Assembly: GCA_013416405.1 (NCBI GenBank)
Contig: JACCET010000009.1
Coordinates: 62,001 to 126,000, forward strand
Origin: Alcaligenaceae bacterium
Lineage (GTDB): Bacteria > Pseudomonadota > Gammaproteobacteria > Burkholderiales > Burkholderiaceae_B
Direction: 5' to 3'
DNA length: 64,000 nt
The notes under the pieces are model-generated. The model did no database searches. It was given only the letters and a program-made list of their open reading frames with translations, and had not been told where the DNA came from. Each line of letters begins with the position of its first letter. The first letter of the stretch is position 1. The position numbers and the translations under genes are program-made. Below, piece after piece: positions 34,525 to 43,528 of this stretch.

Positions 34525-36741
34525 TTAACGGCGCGCCAGGTCTTCCGGAGCGAAGTCATCGACTTCGATGACCTGGGCCAGCGCCTGCTCGGCAGCCTGC
34601 AGCCTGGCCGCCTGTTCGTCGGTGATCGCGCCTTTTTCATGGGCCAAGCGCCAGTCTTTCAGACCAGCATGCTTGATGCGATCAAGCAGTGGCTGAACCT
34701 CGGTGACCAGCTCAAAGGCGTGTTCAAGTAGTTCAACGCTGGGGCTATCGTGCCCTTCCCAGACCTCGCCCACCAATCGCGACCGGGCATCACACGGCTC
34801 AAGCAAGATATTTGCGCAGGCGGCAACCACCTTGTCGGACGGCGGGGCGGATCGAAAACCGACCGGCAGCAGCATGGCCCGCAAAGTCCAGGCCAAGGCG
34901 TTGGAAGGAAAATTGAGTAAGACCTCGTCCAGCCGTTTTTCTACCGTGGCAAAGCTTTGCAAGGCACACAGCTTGAGCAGCGGCAGATCGGCATCGTGTT
35001 TGCCTTCATCGTGCCAGCGCTTTAATACCGCCGACACCAAAAACAATTCGGCCAGAATATCACCCAGACGTGCCGACAACATTTCCTTGCGCTTGAGCGA
35101 ACCACCCAGTGTAAGCAAAGTGACTTCGGCAATCAGGGCAAACGCCGCGGCATAACGATTCAGTCGACGATAGTACGCCGTGGCAGCTCCGGCTGCCTTG
35201 GGTGCACGAGTAAACACGCCAGCTGTCCAGGCCGTGCCTATGGCCCGCAGTGCATTCTTGCTGCTATGTGCCAGATGCTTCCAGATAACGGCATCAAAGG
35301 CGTCTTCCCCGGCAGCCTGGTCGCTATTACCTACGGCAACGATTTCCTGCATAAGGTAGGGATGAGCACGTATGGCGCCCTGCCCGAACACGATCAGGCT
35401 GCGCGTAAGAATATTGGCGCCTTCAACAGTAATTGCCACTGGCACCGCACGGTACAGATTGCCCAGATAGTTGGATGGGCCATCGATGACAGCCTTGCCT
35501 GCATGGATATCCATGGCGTCGTTGACGGACACCCGCATGCGTTCGGTTGCATGCAGCTTCATGATGGCGGACACAACCGAAGGCTTGTAGCCCTGATCTA
35601 TGCCCGCGCAGGTGAAGCGGCGCGCGGCCTCGACCAGATAGGCATTGGCCGCCAGATGGCCCAGCCTTTCCTGCACGCCTTCAAATTTGCCCACCGGTAT
35701 GCCGAACTGGGTGCGCACACGCGCGTAGGCGCCGGCCGTGTGGGCCGAAAAAGTACATGCGGCTGCCGACAACGACGGCAGGGAAATGCCCCGCCCGGCA
35801 GCCAGGGCACTCATGAGCATCTGCCAGCCCTTTCCGGCCTGTTCTACGCCCCCTATCAGGGCATCGAGCGGAACGAAAACATCATGCCCTTCGGTAGGGC
35901 CATTTTGAAACGCCTGCATGGCAGGCAAATGACGACGCCCCGTGACCACGCCCGGCAAGTTCACGGGTATGAGGGCCACCGAAATGCCTGGCTCTTTTTC
36001 ATCACCGATCAGTCCATCGGGGTCGGACAGCTTGAACGCCAGGCCCAGTACGGTCGCGACAGGACTAAGGGTGATGTAGCGCTTGCGCCAATTAAGCAAT
36101 ATTCCCAGCGTTTCCACGCCGTTGACTTCGCGCCTGCAAACCACACCCGTATCGGTCATGGACGCGGCATCGGAACCCGCTTCGGGGCTGGTCAGGCCAA
36201 AGCAGGGAATTTCTTCGCCGCGAGCCAGGCGCGGCAGCCAGTAGTCACGCTGCTCTTGGGTGCCGAACTGCATCAGGAGTTCGCCAGGGCCGAGCGAGTT
36301 GGGCACCATGACGGTTACGCTTGCGGTAACCGAACGCACGGATATCTGACGCACCACTTCGGAGTGCGCATAGGCCGAAAAGCCCAGGCCGCCGTATTCT
36401 TTTGGGATGATCATGCCAAAGAAACCTTGTGCACGAATGAAATCCCAGGCCTCGGCAGGCAAATCGCCATCGTGCCAGATGATATTCCAATCGTTCAGCA
36501 TCTTGCACAGTTGCGCCACCGGGCCATCAATAAAGGCCTGTTCGTCGGCCGTAAGCGCCACCGGCGGGACGTCGAGCAGCGCGCGCCAGTCTGGCTTACC
36601 CGAAAAAAGCTGAGCGTCCCACCAGACATCACCTGCCTCGATGGCCTGCTGCTCGGTAAGGGACAGACTTGGCATGGCATCGCGGGCCATGCGGTACAAA
36701 GGCTCGGTGAGCCACTTGCGACGCCAGGATCTCCAGTTCAT
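34525..36741 (-). CDS. fadE: Acyl-CoA dehydrogenase, FadE type with DUF1974 tail
   Basis: 738 residues. The core has WDFIRAQGFFGMIIPKEYGGLGFSAYAHSE, PNSLGPGELLMQFGTQEQRDYWLPRLARGEEIPCFGLTSPEAGSDAAS (FAD and substrate sites) and GPTEGHDVFVPLDALIGG. The C-terminal 280 residues form the DUF1974 extension seen in FadE (E. coli 814 residues). The protein lacks the long hydrophobic N-terminus of E. coli FadE, having only a basic MNWRSWRRKWLTEPLYRMA. First step of fatty-acid beta-oxidation. Single gene, divergent from the SpmAB-like gene. Confidence 0.9.
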   Translation of the reverse strand: MNWRSWRRKWLTEPLYRMARDAMPSLSLTEQQAIEAGDVWWDAQLFSGKPDWRALLDVPPVALTADEQAFIDGPVAQLCKMLNDWNIIWHDGDLPAEAWDFIRAQGFFGMIIPKEYGGLGFSAYAHSEVVRQISVRSVTASVTVMVPNSLGPGELLMQFGTQEQRDYWLPRLARGEEIPCFGLTSPEAGSDAASMTDTGVVCRREVNGVETLGILLNWRKRYITLSPVATVLGLAFKLSDPDGLIGDEKEPGISVALIPVNLPGVVTGRRHLPAMQAFQNGPTEGHDVFVPLDALIGGVEQAGKGWQMLMSALAAGRGISLPSLSAAACTFSAHTAGAYARVRTQFGIPVGKFEGVQERLGHLAANAYLVEAARRFTCAGIDQGYKPSVVSAIMKLHATERMRVSVNDAMDIHAGKAVIDGPSNYLGNLYRAVPVAITVEGANILTRSLIVFGQGAIRAHPYLMQEIVAVGNSDQAAGEDAFDAVIWKHLAHSSKNALRAIGTAWTAGVFTRAPKAAGAATAYYRRLNRYAAAFALIAEVTLLTLGGSLKRKEMLSARLGDILAELFLVSAVLKRWHDEGKHDADLPLLKLCALQSFATVEKRLDEVLLNFPSNALAWTLRAMLLPVGFRSAPPSDKVVAACANILLEPCDARSRLVGEVWEGHDSPSVELLEHAFELVTEVQPLLDRIKHAGLKDWRLAHEKGAITDEQAARLQAAEQALAQVIEVDDFAPEDLARR

Positions 36742-36887
36742 GATGCTTCCTTTTACAACGATATGCGGTCACAGACATTATCCCCTTAAATACCAGGGGC
36801 CGTACAGAACCTCGATCAAACCCGCGACTGCAAGGGCATAGTCTGCGACAATTCCATACTGCCATCAAACATCATCAGCGACGCTCT

Positions 36888-38117
36888 ATGCTCAACACGC
36901 TCTGGCTTGCTTTTTTCATCATCGCTTCGCTATCGGGGCTGTATCAATGGATCGTTCTTCACGACACCGAGATTTTCTCGCGCATTGTGCTCAGCCTGTT
37001 CGACATGGCCGAGCTTTCCGTGAACCTGATGATCCTGCTGTTCGGCACCCTGACGTTATGGCTAGGATTTTTGCGCATTGCCGAAGCCGCTGGCCTGGTC
37101 GATTTGCTGGGTCGCTGGCTCAGCCCCCTGTTTCGCCGCCTGATGCCTGAAGTTCCCGCAGGCCACCCTGCCCTGGGCCTAATCACCCTGAACTTCGCAG
37201 CCAACGGCCTGGGCCTGGACAACGCCGCTACCCCCATAGGCCTACGGGCCATGAAAGAGCTCCAGACCCTGAACACCAGCCCCGACACCGCCAGCAACGC
37301 ACAAATACTGTTCCTGGTGCTGAACGCGTCGTCACTCACTTTGTTGCCTATCACCATCTTCATGTATCGGGCCCAGCAAGGCGCCGCCGACCCAACCATG
37401 GTGTTCCTGCCCATATTGCTGGCCACCACAGCATCCACGGTAGCCGGCTTGCTGTCGGTAGCGTTCATGCAAAGGCTGAAGCTGCACGATCCCGTCGTGC
37501 TAATGTGGCTGGGCGGCCTGGTATTGGTCCTGGGCAGCTTCATGGCCCTGCTGGCCACATTAAGCAGCGCTGCCATCGCAGCCACCTCGTCCCTTATGGG
37601 CAACCTGACGCTGTTCGGCATCATCATGGTCTTTCTGCTGGCCGGCGCCCGCAAGAAGATAGCCGTTTATGAGTGTTTTGTGGAAGGCGCCAAAGACGGC
37701 TTCGACGTTGCCAAGAATCTGCTGCCGTATCTGGTTGCCATGCTCTGCGCCATAGGCGTGCTGCGCGCATCAGGTGCGCTGGATGTGGCTTTGGATGGCA
37801 TACGCTGGGCCGTACAGACCCTGGGCATGGACGGCCGCTTCGTCGATGCCTTGCCAACGGCTTTGGTCAAGCCTTTTTCAGGCAGCGCCGCCCGCGCCAT
37901 GCTGATAGAAACCATGCAGCATTTTGGCCCGGACAGCTTTCCCGCCCTGGTGTCCGCCACCATACAGGGCAGTACCGAAACTACTTTCTATGTGCTGGCC
38001 GTGTACTTCGGTGCAGTCGGCATCCAGCGTGCCCGCCACGCCGTAGGCTGCGCGCTGATCGCCGATCTGGCGGGCATTACGGCTGCCATTGCTGTCTGTT
38101 ATTGGTTCTTTGGGTGA
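36888..38117 (+). CDS. Fused SpmA-SpmB-type membrane protein (nucleoside recognition/Gate domains)
   Basis: 409 residues with about ten membrane segments. The first half has LMILLFGTLTLWLGFLRIAEAAGLV and ALGLITLNFAANGLGLDNAATPIGLRAMKEL (SpmA-like); the second half has ECFVEGAKDGFDVAKNLLPYLVAMLCAIGVLRASGA and KPFSGSAARAMLIE, FPALVSATIQGSTETTFYVLAVY (SpmB-like). In Bacillus the two are separate spore-maturation proteins; in non-sporing proteobacteria the fused form is common and of unknown role, presumably transport. Followed by a 650-base gene-free region. Confidence 0.88.
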   Translation: MLNTLWLAFFIIASLSGLYQWIVLHDTEIFSRIVLSLFDMAELSVNLMILLFGTLTLWLGFLRIAEAAGLVDLLGRWLSPLFRRLMPEVPAGHPALGLITLNFAANGLGLDNAATPIGLRAMKELQTLNTSPDTASNAQILFLVLNASSLTLLPITIFMYRAQQGAADPTMVFLPILLATTASTVAGLLSVAFMQRLKLHDPVVLMWLGGLVLVLGSFMALLATLSSAAIAATSSLMGNLTLFGIIMVFLLAGARKKIAVYECFVEGAKDGFDVAKNLLPYLVAMLCAIGVLRASGALDVALDGIRWAVQTLGMDGRFVDALPTALVKPFSGSAARAMLIETMQHFGPDSFPALVSATIQGSTETTFYVLAVYFGAVGIQRARHAVGCALIADLAGITAAIAVCYWFFG

Positions 38118-38130
38118 TGGGCTATCGGAT

Positions 38131-38362
38131 GGCATGGCCGTTTCATGACATGGGCTGGGGTAGATCGGTGCTGTCCGGCACGGCGTGCTTGTTTCCGCCT
38201 CTTCCTCGTACAGCCGGGCGTCGGCCGAACTCCTTCGCTGCGCTCAGTCAGACAACGGCCGACGACATCCCCCGTCTTCCCTTCGGAAGCAGGCGGCGCA
38301 CGCCTGACCACCGGACAGCACCGATCTACCCCAGCCCATGCAGCATGGAAGGAAACGGCATG
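38131..38362. repeat. Large inverted-repeat element 1 (30-bp perfect arms, nested)
   Basis: Arms 38149-38178 and 38311-38340 are exact 30-base reverse complements (left arm starts CATGGGCTGGGGTAGATC). Outside them GCCGTTTC (38137-38144) pairs with GAAACGGC (38352-38359). Inside, GGCGTGC (38182-38188) pairs with 38298-38304, CGCCTCTTCC with the AGGCG/GGAAG blocks, and CGTCGGCCG (38219-38227) with 38256-38264. The whole element can fold as one interrupted hairpin of about 230 bases. No transposase. Confidence 0.92.
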
Positions 38363-38462
38363 TCATTGACTGTTGAATAGCCGTATAGCCAACTCGACGA
38401 ATCGACGAATCGACATTAGCTTAAGTGCAGTCAAATGCGGCCCTCAACCATTTGCTTCCTAA

Positions 38463-38694
38463 CAAGGTGGGTGTGGCAGGGGCTGCGTAGGCGCCTCGCG
38501 CACGCCGATTTATGCCAGGCTGGCGAGGAGGCAAGTTTGCTGTTGTTCGAGCCCATCGTTTATGAACAGCCAGTGGCTGTTCATTCGGGCGAGTTCAGCA
38601 AACGCCTCGCCAGCCTGGCATAAATCGGGCATCCCTGGCAAAGCCAGGGACGTAAGCGCGTGAAGCCGGAGCGGCCCCTGCCACACCCACCTTG
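38463..38694. repeat. Large inverted-repeat element 2 (21-bp and 23-bp perfect arms, branched)
   Basis: Outer arms 38463-38483 and 38674-38694 are exact (21 bp, left arm CAAGGTGGGTGTGGCAG...). Inner arms 38506-38528 and 38605-38627 are exact (23 bp). Further stems: GTTTGCTG (38535-38542) with 38596-38603, GAACAGCCA/TGGCTGTTC (38564-38582), and TCCCTGGC/GCCAGGGA (38632-38650). The layout is a main stem with side hairpins, as in a structured RNA or a MITE-like element. Confidence 0.92.
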
Positions 38695-38767
38695 CTTAAG
38701 AACCAAAAGGGCAGCAACTCAAACAACTGCAACTCAAACACCTGCAACAACGCAGCCAAGCAGACCG

Positions 38768-39553
38768 TTAAGCCGCCACCACCCCCTTGTCCAGCAAATG
38801 ATCAGTAAGCGAAATGAACTGCTCCACCGACAGCTCCTCGGCCCGCGCCGTGGCGGGAATGGCCAGCCCGTCCCAGTCGATGGAAGCCGTCCACTCCCCC
38901 AGCCCCCGACGCAGCATCTTGCGCCGCTGCGCAAAGGCCCGGGCCACCACCTGCTCGAACGCCTTGGCGCTGGCCGGCTTCTGACGCGTATCGGGCAAAG
39001 GCACCATGCGCACAACAGCGGACACCACCCGGGGCGGTGGATCAAAAGATTCAGGCGCCACATCGAACAGCTTGACCATACGGTAGCGTGACTGAAGCAT
39101 GACCGACAAACGCCCATAGTCGGCCGACGACGGCTGTGCCACCATACGGTCGATCACCTCTCGCTGCAGCATGAAATGCTGATCGCTAACGTGCTCTGCG
39201 CTGGCCATCAGATGAAACAACAAAGGACTGGAAATGTTGTAGGGCAAATTGCCGACAATGCGCAGACCGCTGCCCAGGGCCGAAAAATCGACCGTCAGAG
39301 CATCGCCCTCGATAACCGTCAGGCGCTTGGGCGAGTGGCTATTGCGCAAGCGCGCGGCCAGGTCCCTGTCGATTTCCACTACGGTCAGGTGGTCCAGTGC
39401 ATTCAGCAAAGGCCCCGTCAGGGCCGAGAGCCCTGGCCCTATCTCGATGACCATATCATCGCGCCTGGGGTCTATACCCCGCACGATGGCATCCACGACA
39501 CCTTCGTCAGTCAGAAAATGTTGCCCAAAGCGTTTACGAGCTTGATGTGCCAT
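38768..39553 (-). CDS. rsmA: 16S rRNA (adenine1518-N6/adenine1519-N6)-dimethyltransferase RsmA (KsgA)
   Basis: 261 residues (E. coli 273). [23 protein letters not shown]-binding [16 protein letters not shown], and the catalytic [15 protein letters not shown] are unmistakable. It dimethylates two adenines in helix 45 late in 30S assembly. It follows surA by 6 bases and ends the lptD-surA-rsmA operon; pdxA, which lies between surA and rsmA in E. coli, is absent. Confidence 0.96.
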   Translation of the reverse strand: MAHQARKRFGQHFLTDEGVVDAIVRGIDPRRDDMVIEIGPGLSALTGPLLNALDHLTVVEIDRDLAARLRNSHSPKRLTVIEGDALTVDFSALGSGLRIVGNLPYNISSPLLFHLMASAEHVSDQHFMLQREVIDRMVAQPSSADYGRLSVMLQSRYRMVKLFDVAPESFDPPPRVVSAVVRMVPLPDTRQKPASAKAFEQVVARAFAQRRKMLRRGLGEWTASIDWDGLAIPATARAEELSVEQFISLTDHLLDKGVVAA

Positions 39554-39559
39554 AAGTGA

Positions 39560-41029
39560 TCAACGACGCCCGCGGTTCGAAGCGGGATCCAGACGATTAT
39601 CGATATAAGCCTGTCCACGCAATTGGCTGAGCCAGTCTTCAAAAGCAGGTTCGACACGGCGCTGGAACAACAACTGGCGAGCCTGCATGCGCCGGAACTC
39701 ATTCTCCATATTCTTGGTGCGACGCTCTTGTACCTGAATCAGGTGCCAGCCAAACTGAGACTGTATGGGCTCGCTGATCTGGCCAGGCTCCAGGGCATCC
39801 ATGGCCCGCTCAAATGCAGGCACAGTCTCGCCTGGCGTCAGCCAGCCAAGATCGCCACCCTGAGGCGCGGACGAATCTTCGGAATAACGCCGGGCCAGTG
39901 CTTCGAAATCCTCGCCGTTGACCAGACGTTGACGCAGCTGCGCCAAACGGGCCTGCGCCTTCTCATCGGACATGACCTGTGTGGTTTTGATCAGAATATG
40001 GCGCGCGCGCGTCTGGGTGACCATCATGGGTCCCTGCTGCATGGGCGGCGGCTGCTGGGCCATGGTGGGCGCGGGCGGCGGCGTACTGCGCTGCTGCGGC
40101 TGGCCACGGGTAAGCACCTTGAGAATATGAAAGCCATTGCCACTTTGGACAATGTCGCTGATCTGGCCCGCCTGCAGGCCTTGTGCTGCCTGGATGAACA
40201 GATCGGGCCACCCGTCCAGGGGCCGCACGCCCAGCTCACCACCGCTGAGCGCCTGCGGGCCGTCGGACGAAGCGGCCGCCACACCACCGAAGTCGGCCCC
40301 GCCACGCACCTGCGCCAGCAAGCCTTCGGCCTTCTTGCGCAGCGCCTGCACTTCTGCAGAACCGGCTCCTTCGGGAACGACCACGAGAATCTGGGCCAGC
40401 CCAAGGATCTGGGGGCCTGACGGTGCAGCGGCTGCCTGTGGTCCCTGTTGCGGTGCTGCTTGCTGAGGTGCTGTCGCAGGCGACTGGCCCTGACTCTTCA
40501 GAAAAGCATCAACCTCGGCATCGGAAATGACTATGGTTCTGTCTACGGTGCGTTGTCGCAAGAGATCTGTGCGAACCTCTTGGCGCAAATCATTCAGATA
40601 GTCATCCCATGTGATACCGGTTTTTTCGATTTCGGCACGCAGTTGCTGGGGCGTCATGCGGTTGCGCTGGGCGACAGTCTGCGCCGCTTGCAGTACCTGG
40701 TCATTGCTTACCTTGATGCCCAGTCGCTCTGCTTCCTGGCGCTCAAGCTCTTCCATGATCAAGCGTTGCAATACCTGCTTTTGCAGCACGGCATACTCGG
40801 GCACAGGTATTTTCTGACGCTGCATCTGCTTTTGTGCCTCGGATGCCCGGCTGTTGACCTGCTGCAGGGTAATGACCTGTTGATTGACTATTGCGGCAAT
40901 ACCATCGACAAACTGCTGCGACGCTGGCTTTTTGGCTGGTTCGGCCGCTAAAGCCGTTGCTGACGACAGCGCAGCCATGATGCACATCAACATGGCTGCT
41001 ATCCAGCGATTCGCGTAAAAACTACGCAT
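39560..41029 (-). CDS. surA: Periplasmic chaperone/peptidyl-prolyl isomerase SurA
   Basis: 489 residues (E. coli 428) with a signal peptide ending near ALAAE. The N-terminal chaperone domain (FVDGIAAIVNQQVITLQQVN) is followed by two parvulin domains: LGLAQILVVVPEGAGSAEVQ (about residues 210-310) and TRARHILIKTTQVMSDEKAQ (about 345-450), then the C-terminal helix. The extra length comes from two Pro/Gln/Ala-rich linkers before each parvulin domain (about residues 176-205 and 312-340). It escorts outer-membrane proteins, including LptD, through the periplasm. Its start overlaps the lptD stop (TAATG). Confidence 0.95.
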   Translation of the reverse strand: MRSFYANRWIAAMLMCIMAALSSATALAAEPAKKPASQQFVDGIAAIVNQQVITLQQVNSRASEAQKQMQRQKIPVPEYAVLQKQVLQRLIMEELERQEAERLGIKVSNDQVLQAAQTVAQRNRMTPQQLRAEIEKTGITWDDYLNDLRQEVRTDLLRQRTVDRTIVISDAEVDAFLKSQGQSPATAPQQAAPQQGPQAAAAPSGPQILGLAQILVVVPEGAGSAEVQALRKKAEGLLAQVRGGADFGGVAAASSDGPQALSGGELGVRPLDGWPDLFIQAAQGLQAGQISDIVQSGNGFHILKVLTRGQPQQRSTPPPAPTMAQQPPPMQQGPMMVTQTRARHILIKTTQVMSDEKAQARLAQLRQRLVNGEDFEALARRYSEDSSAPQGGDLGWLTPGETVPAFERAMDALEPGQISEPIQSQFGWHLIQVQERRTKNMENEFRRMQARQLLFQRRVEPAFEDWLSQLRGQAYIDNRLDPASNRGRR

Positions 41030-43455
41030 TACTCATACCTCTCGAAGGTGGTTGTATCGGGTATTGAAGGCGCAACCGATTCATATCCAATAACGCGGTC
41101 GCGCAACAAACTCATGGGGTCAGTGCCCAGTGATCCCAGTCCGGACAGTTCCAGCTGGAAGAACACGGCACTGTTGGCATCTTCTTTTGATACGGCATAG
41201 CGTTGCAGCACAACGCGCGCTGTCCAGCAGCAATCGCCTTTATACTCCAGACCAAGTATCGACTGTGTGCCGCGTTTTTCCTGCAAAGAATAATCGTAGC
41301 GACCCATGGCGTAAAGCTTGTTGGTCAATGGCCACTGCGTCGACACACTGACTTGCTCGCGGGTTCGGTCTTCGTAGTTGGGATTATCGCTGTAGGCGGG
41401 CAACAGCATATTCTGGTCACGTTCGTAGCGATACGAGGCTGACAGGGTGGTCAGGCGCTTGGGCGTCCAGCGAAAGCCGGCAGACATCCGGTTGCGGTCA
41501 TTGGATTCCGGATTGAACTGTGCATCAAACCGCACATTTAGCGTATCGGTCAAGGCCGCATTCACACCCACCAGATAGTCAGACTTGGTATCGGTGCGCA
41601 AGCCGCGCTCTCCGGGCAAGGCAACCTTCTGATCATCGAAATACAGGCGCTGGGCCGCCGACAGCGACAGACGTTCGAAGCCTGTGTCCTCGTCGAGCCA
41701 GCGCGTGGTCAGGCCCAACGTGATCTGGTTAGCATTGGCAATGCGATCCCAGCCCCCTGTAAAGAGATTTTCGTTGAAAGCCTGGGAAAAGTTGAACGTG
41801 GCAATGTCAGTATCGAAGACCGGAATTTGTGACTGATCCCGGTAAGGCACATACAGGTAGTACACACGCGGCTCTAGCGTCTGTATGGAATTATTGCCAA
41901 ACAGTGTGGTACTGCGCTCGAAGGTCATGCCCGAGTCCAGCGACAGAATAGGCACGGCACGCGACTGCGTATGGGGGTAGCTGCCATAAACCGCCCGCCC
42001 TGGTTCGTCGGCGTACCAATCGGTGCTGTACTGGCTCATGTGCATGCCGACCTTGGGCGTCACGTACCAGCCGGCCCGCACTATCGGAAACGCTATGGTC
42101 GAATACGAAGAGAAACGCGTTCCGTCTGGTGCAATCCGGCGATCCCGATAATAATCGAACTTTTCCAGCGAGCCTGAGTAAAACGGCATGCGAAAGCGGG
42201 TTACGTAGTTGTCGGACTTTACGTCAAAGCCACTCCAGTTGTATCGAGCCGCGCCCATGTACAGTTCGGGCAATTTATCGTACTGAGGCGCCACATAACC
42301 GGTCGTTTCATCCTGCAGGGTCTGGTATTTATACGCTGTGAGTGAAGCCCTGAAATACTTGTACCCCGACCAGTCCAACCCCGCCCGGCTGGTCAGGTAA
42401 TTATTGGTCGATTCGTTCAAGCCAAACGTGGAGAAATCACGGAAGTAATTATCGTCGGAGACCCGGCGAATATCGTACGAGGCACTGAAGCCTCCGCCCA
42501 GCGTATGTCCGTGCCGCGCCATGAACAGCCAGCGCCGCTCGTCAGTGTCCTTATCGTTGTGCAGGTAAGTGCCTTCCAGCGCTCCGTTGTAACGCTCGCC
42601 CAGATAACGGAACTCTCCGCCCAGTTGCAGGCCGCGCTTGCTTAAATAGCGCGGCGTCAAGGTAGCATCGTAATTGGGGGCGATATTAAAGTAGTACGGC
42701 GCAGACAGCTCAAGGCCACTGTTGCTGGACATGCCGTAAGTCGGTATCAGAAACCCAGACTTGCGCTCTTTTTTCAGGGGAAAACTCAGCCACGGCGAAT
42801 ACAGAATGGGAACGTCTTTGAAGTACAGCACGCCATGGCGCGCAATGCCTTCGTTCTCGTCAAAATCCATGTCTACCGTGGGCGACTTGATATACCAGGC
42901 CGGCTCTGGGCAAGGGCAGCCAGAATAATTCACATCGGAAAGCCGCATCGTGCTTTTGCTGAAGATCTGCGCCTTGCTTGCCGTGCCCGAGCCACCGGAG
43001 GCACCCAACCAGAAGTTGGGGTCGTTGACTTCGCCGGTTTCCTCGTTCAGGTTGTAATTGAGTTCCGGGCCAGTCACGATGCTGGCATCGCGCATGATCA
43101 GGCCGTTGCCACGCACCTGGACTTGTCCGCTGGTCCGCTCGTAATCGATATAGTCGCCCTTTACAACAGAGTCTATGCGCCTGACTTCTGCCGAGCCTCT
43201 TAAAATGACCTTGCCGTTTTCATCAGTTTCCATTTTATCGGCGACTAGAAAGGACGACATGTCGTCATCAGCGATATTGCGATGGATACGCAGGTTAGGC
43301 GCCACCTTCAGCTGGCCTGGCTCAATGCGGGCAGCCGCCTGGAGCCCAGACGTCTGGGCCTGCGCCGTCAAGACGCCGCCAAAAGCGATAAGAAATGCCC
43401 ACCAAAGCAAACGCACGAGGGTAGTGACTCCTGAAAACAGACTATATTTTGGCAT
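41029..43455 (-). CDS. lptD: LPS-assembly outer-membrane protein LptD
   Basis: 808 residues from ATG 43455 (a TTG three codons earlier is less likely). A signal peptide ends near LTAQA. The periplasmic OstA jellyroll (VLRGSAEVRRIDSVVKGDYIDYERTSGQV) leads to a C-terminal beta-barrel with PILYSPWLSFPLKKERKSGFLIPTYG. Cys residues in SGCPCPEP and GDCCW supply the disulphides needed for the functional LptD-LptE plug. It inserts LPS into the outer leaflet. First gene of the operon with its own chaperone surA; divergent from amgK. Confidence 0.96.
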   Translation of the reverse strand: MPKYSLFSGVTTLVRLLWWAFLIAFGGVLTAQAQTSGLQAAARIEPGQLKVAPNLRIHRNIADDDMSSFLVADKMETDENGKVILRGSAEVRRIDSVVKGDYIDYERTSGQVQVRGNGLIMRDASIVTGPELNYNLNEETGEVNDPNFWLGASGGSGTASKAQIFSKSTMRLSDVNYSGCPCPEPAWYIKSPTVDMDFDENEGIARHGVLYFKDVPILYSPWLSFPLKKERKSGFLIPTYGMSSNSGLELSAPYYFNIAPNYDATLTPRYLSKRGLQLGGEFRYLGERYNGALEGTYLHNDKDTDERRWLFMARHGHTLGGGFSASYDIRRVSDDNYFRDFSTFGLNESTNNYLTSRAGLDWSGYKYFRASLTAYKYQTLQDETTGYVAPQYDKLPELYMGAARYNWSGFDVKSDNYVTRFRMPFYSGSLEKFDYYRDRRIAPDGTRFSSYSTIAFPIVRAGWYVTPKVGMHMSQYSTDWYADEPGRAVYGSYPHTQSRAVPILSLDSGMTFERSTTLFGNNSIQTLEPRVYYLYVPYRDQSQIPVFDTDIATFNFSQAFNENLFTGGWDRIANANQITLGLTTRWLDEDTGFERLSLSAAQRLYFDDQKVALPGERGLRTDTKSDYLVGVNAALTDTLNVRFDAQFNPESNDRNRMSAGFRWTPKRLTTLSASYRYERDQNMLLPAYSDNPNYEDRTREQVSVSTQWPLTNKLYAMGRYDYSLQEKRGTQSILGLEYKGDCCWTARVVLQRYAVSKEDANSAVFFQLELSGLGSLGTDPMSLLRDRVIGYESVAPSIPDTTTFERYE

Positions 43456-43528
43456 AGTTGCCAAACCGCAACGATAAGCGAGCCGGTATTATAGAGAAGC
43501 CGGCGCCCGCGTGGCGCATCGGCGCATT

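Larger units (their letters stand above)
38118..38767. other. 650-base gene-free region between convergent genes
   Basis: No credible coding frame: short frames here lack family features and ribosome sites. It holds two large inverted-repeat elements (38131-38362 and 38463-38694), a 2.5-copy CGACGAAT direct repeat at 38395-38414, and two 15-base units starting GCAACTCAAACA within 38714-38750. It separates the 3' ends of the SpmAB-like gene (plus) and rsmA (minus). Confidence 0.85.

Noticed and set aside
35266-36789. Open frame of about 507 residues opposite the acyl-CoA dehydrogenase
   Set aside because: Its translation is rich in His, Gly and Arg without motifs; the minus-strand gene has all FadE features.
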